Shown one piece after another: positions 24,319-34,203 of a stretch of 64,000 nucleotides of DNA. A program made the position numbers and the translations under genes. Numbering within the stretch: position 1 is the stretch's first letter; the number at the start of each line of letters is the position of its first letter. Below the pieces are notes generated by a model. It was not told the origin of the DNA. It saw nothing but the letters and a program-made list of their open reading frames with translations, and ran no database searches. Origin of the DNA: Gyromitra esculenta (Eukaryota; Ascomycota; Pezizomycetes; Pezizales; Discinaceae); the NCBI GenBank assembly GCA_038503075.1, contig JBCAML010000014.1, positions 62,001-126,000 on the forward strand, written 5' to 3'.

Positions 24319-25882
24319 GTGTGAGGTTGGCTTTTTTTTCTGTGGCTATTTTTATTTTTATTGAGTTGAAGATGCAATGTGCGTGGATGTGTGTGCGGCG
24401 CGCGTTGAGGACTAGTTAGACCGGTTCTTGTTTGCTTATTCTGGTGTTCCTTTACTTTGGGTTGTATTTTTTCCAGGTCTGCAGAGTTGGGTGTGGGCGA
24501 CGTAATTATATTTATTCCTTTTCGCTGTGTTACACCGATTGTCTGCATGTAGGCAGATGGATGGAGACATAGATGTAGGGTTGGATGGGCTGGCTGGCTG
24601 GATGGATTGGTGGGCTGCGAACAAGTGGGTGAGTGAGTGGGAGGGGTTTTTTGTGACTTAGTGGATTTTAACTTTCGCTTCTGGGGGGCCGTTTGATCGT
24701 TTTCTCTACCCGTCACTTTACTTTGCTCGAGGGATGTCATAGAACTTTTATGTAGAAAGGAGCAATGGTATTTCGTATGATATTGAAACTACAAGGAAAA
24801 GAAATGTAGGACAAGTGAAGATTTCCCACCGAGCTAACCCCACTGAAAAGAAGCGTCGGAACTATGCATAAAATGACCATCGCTCTCTCCCCTGGTGTTC
24901 AAGCGAATGAACGACTCCATTACAACCCGTTGAGCGTGTTAGGGCTGTATGGAGGACGTGGGGAGCACAAAAAGAGTCACCGTTCTACCGTTCCACCACC
25001 GTTATCCCGTGGATAGTAGGTAACCAACGGCAATACAAGCACCTTCGGATCAGGACATGTTTCCGCTCGGACCCCGGAAACGGCATCCCCAGCCAGCACC
25101 CGTACTGAGCCCTATCTCTTATCCGTATATGTTGAATCCCATCCTCTTCTTCCCGTTGGAAAATGTGCATAGCATCGACGAGGAAGAGAGAGATGGTGTT
25201 ATAAAAAGGTAGTGATATTTTTTATAACCTTTCGAGGAGGAGAGTCTTGTAGGCTAGACTAATGGGTGTGGGGGGAAGATGCCCATCGGATAGGAGGAAG
25301 AAGAGGATGGGGAGTGGATTATCAGAGAGGCAGGCAGGGTATGTAGAACGGGACTGGCGGGACGTGACCTGGATCCGAGCGAACATGTGGAGACCAGAAC
25401 TGCGGCTGCTGTGGGTTATGGCTTTCTGCCCGGTGGAGGGGAGGGAGAGAGGGAGGGGTCAATTGATATATGAGTGTGAGTTTACCTGTCTGGCTGTTGA
25501 TGGTATGAAGGGTACGAAGGGCGTGTGTTGGGCGAGGCCTGTTGGCGAGACGGTAGATGGAGTGGAGGTGAACAGAGGGGGATGTCGTGGATGACAGGCG
25601 GCGAACAGAGGAGGATGTCGTGGATGGACAACGGCGAGACAGAGGGTGGACGGAGAGAAGAGTGTCCCCTCCAACAGAGACAAACACAAACAGCCAAGCC
25701 AGCCTCGCCCGTTGCTGACAAAGCCTCGTGCCAGTCACGACAGGGCCCAGGGCTAGGGCTGGCCCACACACACAGCCCACACCTCAGCCCACCCCAGCAA
25801 TTCCACACCTCAGCCCACCATAGCAATCCCCCCACCGCCCACACACGCCAACCGCCAACACCAACCGCCAACCGACATCACC
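24319..25882. other. Intergenic, promoter region of RPL5
   Basis: Upstream region of the ribosomal protein gene, with long CCAAC/CACC-rich stretches from about 25740 to 25880. The long open frames on both strands (for example 25262-25938) are compositionally biased and look like chance frames in GC-rich repeats, not genes. Confidence 0.4.
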
Positions 25883-26993
25883 ATGGTCTGTCTCGACTCC
25901 CCATCTTGCTTCTGGTACCAATTCCCATCGCTGACTGAAATTATCGTGAAATTAGCCGTTCACCAAGGTCGTCAAGTCCAGAGCCTACTTCTCGCGATAC
26001 CAGACAAAGTACCGCCGTCGCCGTGAGGGAAAGACCGACTACTATGCCCGTAAGCGGTTGATCACCCAGGCAAAGAACAAGTACAATGCCCCCAAGTACA
26101 GGCTCGTCGTGAGGTTCACCAACCGTGATGTACGTCACCCACCAGTCATCACTCGCAATGTGTATATATATATGTATAACTACCAAATTTAAATCTAACC
26201 CCAATGTCTATACTAGATCATCACCCAAATCGTCTCCTCCGAGATCACCGGCGACAAGGTTTTCTCCGCAGCTTACTCCCACGAGCTCCCCCGCTACGGG
26301 ATCAAGCACGGTCTCACCAACTGGGCTGCCGCCTACGCTGCCGGCCTCCTCCTTGCCCGCCGCACCCTCACCAAGCTCGGCCTCGCCGAGTCCTTCGAGG
26401 GCGTGACTGAGATTGACGGCGAGTACAAGGTGACTGAGAACAGCGAGGAGGATGACCGCCGTCCGTTCAAGGCTGTTCTCGATGTCGGGTTGAAGAGGAC
26501 CTCGACCGGTGCGCGTGTGTTTGGTGCTATGAAGGGTGCGTCGGACGGCGGTATCTTTGTCCCTCACTCCTCGAGCAGGTTCCCCGGCTTCGATATCGAG
26601 ACGAAGGAGTTGGAGGCCGAGGTGCTGAGGAAGTATATCTTTGGCGGTCACGTTGCTGAGTATATGGAGACCTTGGCGGACGACGATGAGGAGAGGTACA
26701 AGTCACAGTTCCAGCAGTACCTGGATGACGGCATCGAAGGTAGCATCACACCCTCACCAGCCTCCATTCCCCCATCATGCTAACAGGCAGCCACAGCCGA
26801 TGGCCTTGAGGAGATGTACTCTGAGGCCCACGCCAAGATCCGCGAGAACCCCAACCTCGAGGACCCCGATAACAAGGACTCCAAGGGTAAGGACTACTGG
26901 AAGGAGGAGAGCAATAAGTACCGTCTGCGCAAGATTGGCCGCGAGGCCAGGCGGGAGAACGTCCAGAAGAAGATCTCTGCTGCAAAGTCATAG
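25883..26993 (+). CDS. RPL5: 60S ribosomal protein L5 (uL18), 4 exons, 298 aa
   Basis: Model: join(25883..25885,25956..26129,26217..26739,26797..26993). Exon 1 is the ATG alone; exon 2 continues [16 protein letters not shown]. The protein shows the family signature: [36 protein letters not shown], then [17 protein letters not shown], and a basic C-terminal helix ([16 protein letters not shown]). It binds 5S rRNA and RPL11 and is assembled into the central protuberance of the 60S subunit. Length matches the usual 297-301. The last acceptor was chosen as CCACAG (26796), not the nearer AACAG, because only that gives [15 protein letters not shown]; the CTAAC just before it acts as branch site. 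Confidence 0.96.
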
Positions 26994-27230
26994 ATATTTA
27001 TCTCGTGAGGCGTGGATTACGGGAGGAAATTAAAAAAAAAAAGTTGGGTTCTATTCTATTTCTTTTCTTTTCTTCGGACTGCTTTTTTCCTATTTTTTTT
27101 TCTTTTCCTTTCCTGTTTCTAGGGTGCCATTTCTATGAATGAGTATGGATCTTCATGGACGCCGAAAAAAAACCCTCCGACTGTGGATACAAGCAAAAAA
27201 GCCCACCCCCCCCAAAAAAAAAAAAAGCTA

Positions 27231-27263
<33 letters not shown>

Positions 27264-29292
27264 AACGAATAATATGCAATCCCGGACCTTTTTTTTAAGT
27301 AAAAAAAAACATCATCACCATCATTGGACTTCGTATCCTCACTCTTCCGCCAATTGGATTTTTTGCCAGACCGTGGAATAGGGTTATTCTATTGTGCATC
27401 TATGTAAGCTGCCGAACGCCTCCCTGCTGTAAGAATCGCATGGATCGCGACTTGTGGCTCGTGATCACTTACCTACCTGCCCTTAATAGTGCTTCTGGGT
27501 GTGTAGAGTAGAGTAAAAAAATAAAAAAATAGAAGTAATAGCACCTTGCCAACCAACCACTGTGGGCTCGGCCGACGAGAATAGAAAAAAAAAAAAAACT
27601 GGGTTATTGCACTTCTTTTTTTTTTTTGGAGGGGGGGAGGAGGATATCTATAACATTTTTCACTCCATCGTCGTGATCTCGATCTCGGAGATCTGTATAT
27701 AAAAAATAATTCCTTTAATTAGAAACTTCTGTCCTGTTCGTGTTTTCATGGGTTGCGCGCGCGGGGTGGGGTAGGTTTTTTTGTTTTTTTTGCATTACCT
27801 AGCCTCACCCGGCTAGAATAGGATAGGACAGGATACGGTGGATGGTGGACGGTGGCTGCTTTTGGCTCGGTCGCGGTTGTCGTCTAGGTTCGGATAGGGA
27901 GTATACTCGGAGTGGGCTGGGCTGTATGTTAGGTACATGTACCTATCTGGCGGTTTAATTCTACAAGCTGGTGGATATCGAGGTGTGGTTGTGGTCCTGG
28001 GGGGGGGGAGGGGGCGGCCCGTTGGGTGCGCTTAGCTAGTGCGGGTTTCGGGCGGGGGATTAGTATGCTGCGCAGTAACGTTCTTGGGGTGTGGAATATC
28101 GGGTTCAGAGTACCTGGGTACTGACCAGGTATTGATGACTGATGCTGGGAGTGGGTAGATGGAGTAGTGGGTTTATCTAGAATAGTAGTATAGTAGTGTG
28201 CTGAAGGAGTAGAGAGGAAATACTAAGATAAAACTGAAATTGAGGACTACTGTGCTGCGAGTGATTATTGGTGATTGTGTTGTTGATGGCGGGGAGTTCT
28301 TGTTGTTGAGTTGAGTTGAGTCCTGAAGGTACGGTATATGATTGAGAGTGGGGATGATGAGTGAGCCTGTGCGTAGGGCTGAAATTTCTTGAATGGGTTT
28401 GTTTACTCGAGTGGTATGAAGCGCGGTACGAAAATGAGGGATGGGATTGGTATGGTTGGGGTATGATTGGCGTATATATGTGCATTGGCAATGTATCTTG
28501 AGAGGGCCAGTTCATCGGGTTCACGAAGTTATCAGAGGTATTTAGAATAAATGTAACTGAGATGTCAGTACATACTGTAGCATGGGATAAGCTCTCTCGC
28601 TGACATCTTTTTCTAGGGGCAGGTCGATTCTGACGACGAACTGGTGGTTTCTCCACTTTTATTTGAATGGGACCTACTATGAATACATGTGCACGCATTA
28701 GTCTTTACCGGGATATTTGGGTTGTCAAAATTCTATGTTTTGGTGGTTTTTTTGGCGTATAATGTGGAAAGGTCTCTCGTTTGACTACTCCCGCAACCAT
28801 CAACATCCCCATAGCGGTGTAATTAAAATTCAAAAATCTCAACTGACGCTGACGAGGGACACCAGTATTCACCTTCTATTACGGGGTAATAGGCCGCTGG
28901 CACTGACATACTATTATCAGTGCTCGCTGCGGTACATGTAATAGCGTGTTTCCCGCTAATAGATCAAATATTAGCGCCAGTGGGCCAATTATCCATTCTA
29001 TCGAATGCTGCCCACCTGACTGTTTTTGTTCGCGTGAAAACAATATCTCCTGGTCATGAGCCGAAATCTTTTCTTCTCCCAGTTATCCCACCAAGCATCA
29101 GTTCCCTCCGTCTTGTAGAGTATTATACGTTTACTATCCGTCAAAGTAGGCTATACCATAAAAACAGTCTAGACTAAAACGCTAACGAGATCTATAGAGC
29201 TTTCTTGCACGAGTAGGGTTTCTACGCTACGGGCGTTCCATCAGCGAAAGTCTCAGATACTTAACAATCCAAACTCTGAGGAATTCGTCCTA
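26994..29292. other. Intergenic, about 2.3 kb, homopolymer- and simple-repeat-rich
   Basis: 3' flank of RPL5 with T-rich tracts, a GAAA run at 27236-27266, several poly-A and poly-G tracts, and TA/GG-rich DNA. A 173-codon minus-strand open frame (28698-28177) has a biased, PEST-like composition and no splice or domain support. A complex of short palindromes lies at 28890-28960. Confidence 0.4.
27236..27266. repeat. (GAAA)n microsatellite
   Basis: About seven to eight GAAA units directly downstream of RPL5. Confidence 0.8.
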
Positions 29293-30123
29293 ATGTCTAC
29301 CCCACCGATGTTTCTACCGCTCAACGATCTCCCGGCGAAGAATGCTCAAATCAGCGTTTATCCCACTATATGGATGATCCGTCTTCGCATCAAGAGAAAT
29401 CCCGTCAACAAAGCCGAATGGAACTTTTTCCACCTGCTTGGAGAAACCGAAGTCCTCGCTGATAGAGGGCTCCAGAGAATCCTTGCGCAAGCGGTCCGAA
29501 TCGTCAATGTTAGCAAATTCCCAATTCTGAGAAACAACGTCCAACGCACTGTGCCCCCACCCCTCACTATCGAGGTGCCTGAAGCAAGATTCAAGTATGT
29601 CCTTGAGCAGAGGCACGGGGTGATCCAGTGGCTTAAAGAGCCCATCGTGTTCGATGGCGAATGTAACTCGGGCAATCACTGGTTCTTTAAGCAGCGTCTG
29701 GTGGCCATTCCCACGAAGGAATCGTTCCTTCTGGCGAGGGTGCAGCAGTATCTTTTCCCCGTGAGCGCAATCTGTCAAACTCTAAACTTCTACAAGGTTT
29801 TTATTGTTACCAAGGCGGTTATGGGCCCTGGTAATAAGATGAGGTACATCTATACTACCCACTGGATCACCGCGAATACTCTACTCCAGCAAATGTTCGA
29901 AGTGCTGTCTGGTCCCCGTCTTACCGATAAGTTCGCTCTTTGTAGAGTACGCTATATCCCTGATTCGCAGACATTGTCGGAGTGGGAGGGAGCACTGTAT
30001 ACTTTCGAGGAAGCGCGGATGAATCACACGGTTGTTGGGGAGCTTGGCTGGTCAATCAATGAGGATGTTTGGTTGGTTCCAGTGACTGTCCAACCTAAAG
30101 GTTGCAGCAGTGTGAGAGGTTAA
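29293..30123 (+). CDS. Uncharacterised protein, single exon, 276 aa; intact copy of a two-member local family
   Basis: Starts at ATGTCTACC (29293) and runs uninterrupted to TAA. No signal peptide or TM segment. Core motifs shared with the decayed copy at 15.5-16.2 kb are IEVPEARFKYVLEQRHGVIQW (about 97-117), QYLFPVSAICQ (about 154-164), a stretch before HWITANTLLQQMFEVLSGPRL, and the tail YTFEEA...NEDVWLVPV. The alternating hydrophobic pattern suggests a mixed alpha/beta fold; no catalytic signature is recognised. Conservation of these motifs between two diverged copies argues that the protein was under selection. Function unknown. Confidence 0.75.
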   Translation: MSTPPMFLPLNDLPAKNAQISVYPTIWMIRLRIKRNPVNKAEWNFFHLLGETEVLADRGLQRILAQAVRIVNVSKFPILRNNVQRTVPPPLTIEVPEARFKYVLEQRHGVIQWLKEPIVFDGECNSGNHWFFKQRLVAIPTKESFLLARVQQYLFPVSAICQTLNFYKVFIVTKAVMGPGNKMRYIYTTHWITANTLLQQMFEVLSGPRLTDKFALCRVRYIPDSQTLSEWEGALYTFEEARMNHTVVGELGWSINEDVWLVPVTVQPKGCSSVRG

Positions 30124-31145
30124 TCGTCAAAGCAAGGTGCCTTGGCCGTGCTCTAGAGAGTACACTTGAGATGTGCCGATTTTGAAAGGTCTGCTCCTAA
30201 TAGAAAAGTGCTGGGTCGAGCTTGTCGGCACCTATTGGATCAGTGGCTAATCATCTTGAGTTTATAGTGTAATTATCGGAAGCCGAGCCAAACTAATGGA
30301 TGGAGATGATTTCGTTTTATGTATGTATACACCCACTCGTTGGACCTGTTCATCCGACTTCGCTCTTCTAGATACTTTTGCTGTAGTACGAACTTGGCTA
30401 ATTTCTGAGTAGGGAAAAGTATTTTTAAGGATTGTACTGCTATGTGCGGATCGGCTTTCGAAGAATAGGTAACTATAAAGCCTGGGGTACATACCCAGTT
30501 GCTTTAAAGTTGAGAATGTTGGCAGTCCGGGAAATCTGTAATTTTTATGCCCATGATATATTATGGATAGATTAAGGTTACAATTCAAGCGTATTTTTCC
30601 GGGTTTGAGTTACGAAGCTTGATAGTGCTAGCCCGTAGTTGACTAGGATCCTCAAAAAATGGATTGTGGTTCAGACTAGGGCTATCCATCCCGTCTAGTT
30701 ATGTGGTACCTATTCAATCTATCAGTTTGGGAGATAAAATATACATCTGTGTAGCTTTTTCTGAGTTTCTAAGAGTTCCATTTCCGCGGGACTCGAAAAA
30801 TACACGCATGTAGCTATCTGCTTTGGTATGGAATATTACCTTTTCTATTCGAGTTGATCACAACCCAGGAGCTAAAAAGCCAAGCTATCTATACAATCTG
30901 ATTCGTTTCTGCCCTGTGGCTTAATCCAACCCGGCTTAAAAGTCAAGTAAACTACTCGGTAAATATCTCCGCCCAAGATAACGCCAGTAGGACCTAGAAA
31001 TAGAACCTCACCCCTCTTCGGCAGGATCTACCCTTAAAACCCAGATCGACAACCCAGCACCTGAACAACCCCATCCCCCCATCCCCACCATCCATCATCC
31101 GTTAAACGAGACAATCCTGCTAAGCCCATACCCCCCAAACCGAAA
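30124..31145. other. Intergenic
   Basis: AT-rich spacer. No gene was recognised. The minus-strand frame at 30588-30262 has no supporting features. Confidence 0.4.
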
Positions 31146-31607
31146 ATGCGTGTCTGCAACGGATCAGACGAGCCCGAAATAGGGATCAGGAAACGCCCAG
31201 TCCACACTGTGTTCAAGACCACACAAACACCCTCGAAGGCTGACGCAACAGGATATACCGACAATAGCTCTACCACTCCACGGAAGCCACGGCACCAGCT
31301 CTGTGGCGTTTGCCAGCTAGGTATATTATCCTGTTCTGCATTTAACTTCGCTTAGCATGTAGCTAACGGTTTACTAGATGTCGAGGACTGCGAGAAGGAG
31401 CTGAAAAGTAAGAAGCGCGAGAAGGCTTGCCTGGATGCTCTGAATAAGAGGAGGGAAGAAGCGTGCGGAGAGCTGATGTTCGTGCTGTTGTTGGTCTTTT
31501 TGGGGGTTTGTACGGTTTGGATTTATCGTGCGGGGGGTCGTGGTGAGCAGAGTGCGCCGGTGTCAGGGCGGTATGGGGGTGTTTTGGCGAGGGCTTTGGG
31601 GCTGTAG
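31146..31607 (+). CDS. Small single-pass membrane protein, 2 exons, 134 aa
   Basis: Model: join(31146..31320,31378..31607), with donor GTATAT, branch GCTAAC and acceptor TACTAG; phase 1 is restored. The N-terminal half is soluble and Thr/Lys-rich, ending with a CGVC pair (about 54-57). After the junction comes a charged helix (DVEDCEKELKSKKREKACLD), then one membrane segment ELMFVLLLVFLGVCTVWIY (about 85-103), then a Gly/Arg-rich tail. The family is not recognised. It may be a tail-proximal anchored protein of an internal membrane. The splice junction, helix and TM together support it as a real gene. Confidence 0.62.
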
Positions 31608-32605
31608 ATCGTTGGCTGGACATGGCGAGGAGGGGTGAAGAGGTGAGGGGCATAGGGGAGTGGGTTAGTGTTTTGTTTCGAGTTTCGTGGCTTCGTTGTG
31701 GAGCGAAGTGCTATTGGATATTCGATAGAAGCGCTGAATTTGAGCTATAGAGAAATTATATGCCTTAGATTCAGCGTTCGGAAGGTAAATTGACTAATGG
31801 CAATTTACTGAGCTCGGACTCTATGTGTTTTGAAATGCTTCTAGTTGTGGCGCGCTCTGGGTCACTCTGTTCTGGTCTTTCGTTATTCTTCTACCCTGTC
31901 CCTTCGAGTAAATTTTTATATACGAGTGATCACACATGATCTTGTATATTGCCGACGAAGCTGAGACAAGCTTTATACGTATAGTTACCATATAAACTGG
32001 TACAATATGGCCCGGCACTGATTTTTTACCAGAGTCAGTTAAATGGGCTATGCTAGGGGAGTATAGCTGGCATCCATAGTGCGTTGATGTGACCGGAAGT
32101 ACGCTGGTGAGTGGGCAGTTTATGCAGGAGAGATCCTGAGAATACAGAAACAGGGAGGCATCAATTATTAAGCGTATGTATTTATCTACAAAGGAGATAA
32201 CGAAAACTCATACACAACATAAATACATGCAGTTCTATGTACCATACCCACTCCTAACGCCAACCTCTCTATCCTCCCGAAAACCAAGTCTTCGTGAAAA
32301 CCTCGCGAGTAGAACCGGCTAGTTCAGAGGTGTTTCCAGTGCTTGTCCTGATATAGTCCCTTGGCGCTAAAGCTCTGGCTGTTGTTCATAGGCTGTAAAT
32401 TTCCCCTAACCCTAACCCCTTTAAATAATAGTAAGGCTCGACAAGTGTATCGAAAGTCGTGAATTATGTCGTATAGCGTAATGAAGTATATATATTAAAC
32501 AAATAAAAGAGACTCGTCCTGGATCCAACTTCAGATTTCCAAGTCCCGCTAAGTATGTATATATAAAAGGGTCCATCGCGATACATACCATACCACTAAC
32601 CAGCT
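31608..32605. other. Intergenic
   Basis: No gene was recognised. It holds a CCCTAACCCTAACCC telomere-like motif at 32403-32418, about 190 bases from the stop codon of the Cys-rich gene. Confidence 0.4.
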
Positions 32606-32866
32606 TCAGGTACAGGTGCAGAGTCCTGTGCAGCACTTTAAGCAGCACTCCCCGCAACATGCACCACAGCCCGTGAGCACTGAACCGCATTCTGCACAAC
32701 CCAGGAAAATGCTGCTGATACAGACGTTCCAGAAGTTCATGCAATCGGCTTTGTTCGCAGACGGGTTGACGTTCCATCTGTTGTTGGTAGACCCCTTTGC
32801 TTCCGCTTGGTCTTGGGACGGGCCTGTTGGGTCCATTGGCGGCTCTGATTGGTATGTATCCGACAT
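32606..32866 (-). CDS. Cys-rich mini-protein, 86 aa
   Basis: A single exon with ATG at 32866 (MSDTYQSEPPMDPTGPSQ). An in-frame upstream frame reaches 32920 but starts without a good ATG. The first 40 residues are polar and Pro/Gln/Asn-rich. The last 47 contain 13 cysteines in CC-xx-CC spacing (ACCGECCLKCCTGLCTCT). No signal peptide, so it is not a typical secreted effector. The architecture (disordered N-terminus, terminal Cys cluster with a hydrophobic stretch FWNVCISSIFLG) recalls cysteine-rich membrane-associated (CYSTM-like) or metal-binding mini-proteins, but assignment is tentative. Confidence 0.55.
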   Translation of the reverse strand: MSDTYQSEPPMDPTGPSQDQAEAKGSTNNRWNVNPSANKADCMNFWNVCISSIFLGCAECGSVLTGCGACCGECCLKCCTGLCTCT

Positions 32867-33266
32867 TTCTGTGGAGGGAAGAATTGGGCGGGACTGGACT
32901 GGATTTGCCCAAAGGATCACAGTTGATGGTGTGGACGAAGGATGGGAAAAACGCGAACGCGAAGGAACATGAAGCTTTTATTAGTGATCACGAAGCTGTT
33001 CCTCGGAGAGATGAGTGAAGGGATGTGAACATGGATCTCTTGCTGCATGCACGCATGCTCCAGAGAAACTGTTTCAATTAAAATATCCCAAAATAAATAA
33101 GATGAGGCTGAAAGCTGCAGGCCCAGCCCCCAGAATTGCGCTAGTCTGTTTGTGGAATAGCTCCCGTTGCCTAAGGCCTTTTCTCTGGGCTTGGTGGCAA
33201 CCTCTCCCCTCCTCTCTGCCCCACCAACGAAAGGTCTTTCTCACGACAACCACAAGCTTGGCGAAT
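32867..33266. other. Intergenic between divergent Cys-rich and DPH3 genes
   Basis: A 400-base spacer between the minus-strand Cys-rich gene and the plus-strand DPH3 gene, probably a shared promoter region. No further features. Confidence 0.4.
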
Positions 33267-33580
33267 ATGGCGGAGTCAATCTACGACCAGATCGAGATCG
33301 AGGACATGACCTTCGACCCCGCTCTGCAAATATACCACTACCCATGTCCGTGTGGTGACCGCTTCGAGATCTCTATCGACGACTTGCGAGATGGGGAGAA
33401 CATTGCAGTGTGCCCTAGCTGCTCCCTGATGATTGAGGTTATTTTTGAGCCTGTACGTGGTCCCTATGTGGAGAAACAAAGGAGATTTTTTTGGGTGCTG
33501 ATACGATGTTGGTGCAGGAGGACCTACCAGGTGCCCCGAAGGGAGTAGAGGCCACGAGCACGGTTGCGGTTACTGCTTGA
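33267..33580 (+). CDS. DPH3: Diphthamide biosynthesis protein 3 (CSL zinc finger), 2 exons, 82 aa
   Basis: Model: join(33267..33452,33518..33580). The CSL-type zinc finger is complete: [18 protein letters not shown] at the start, [13 protein letters not shown] with Cys pair 1, and [14 protein letters not shown] with Cys pair 2, giving four Cys for one metal. DPH3 (Kti11) is an electron donor for the radical enzyme Dph1-Dph2 in the first step of diphthamide synthesis on elongation factor 2, and it also serves Elongator-dependent tRNA modification. The second exon adds [13 protein letters not shown], matching the usual acidic-Pro tail. Length fits the family (about 80-90). Confidence 0.95.
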
Positions 33581-34203
33581 ACAGCGTCAAGGCTAAAGAA
33601 AAATGTACCAGCACTTCGTGACGTGTTTGTCGAGGGCTGATTGCTTGTCTCACTCGCTCGTTTACTTGCTTGGCAGGTAGGAATGGTCCGCTTCGCGGGA
33701 GAGGAGCCTTGGGTTCTGAGGTGGAGGGGGTTGATTGGACCTGGTGCTTTGTCCGATGCTTCAATAGGAAAACTAATTATCGATGATTGGATGAATACTT
33801 GTTATTTGATGTGTGGAGTTTGGGATGGATGGGTTGGATTTTGTTTAAACTTTTGCGTTCTGGATAATTTAAAATAGTTCTGGGAATTAACAAATACCTC
33901 TATCCACCCCTAATCTAGTTTTGAGGCTTCGGAGGGCTGGTATGAAATTGATGGCAACATAATTCTCTAGCCTTCATTCGGTCTTTGCTTTCTTTTAATC
34001 AAAAATTCGGGCTAGTTCAGCTGTTAGACCTTCAATGCAAACAATTGAATCTTAGCTTTAACAAAGCCAACCCCATACCCTAGAAATTAAGGCGGCTTTC
34101 TATTATTTTAAGGAAAGGACTATGGATGAACATATAAAAATATGTAGAGGTATTCGAAATATAACTACACCCAGCTCTCAGGCTTCCTACGAATTGCTGG
34201 GTG
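33581..34203. other. Intergenic, tail-to-tail between DPH3 and the kinase-ankyrin gene
   Basis: 3' flanks of two convergent genes. No gene or repeat was recognised. Confidence 0.4.

Noticed and set aside
24192..24740. 182-codon minus-strand open frame across the coiled-coil gene end
   Set aside because: Antisense to the plus-strand gene and its 3' flank, with biased Thr/Pro/Gln/His composition.
25262..25938. Several long overlapping open frames upstream of RPL5 on both strands
   Set aside because: They lie in GC-rich, CCAAC/GGTG-type repetitive promoter DNA; all frames are open together, which points to composition rather than coding.
28177..28698. 173-codon minus-strand open frame downstream of RPL5
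   Set aside because: Biased His/Pro/Ser/Thr composition from GT-rich DNA, no splice partner, no domain; most likely chance.
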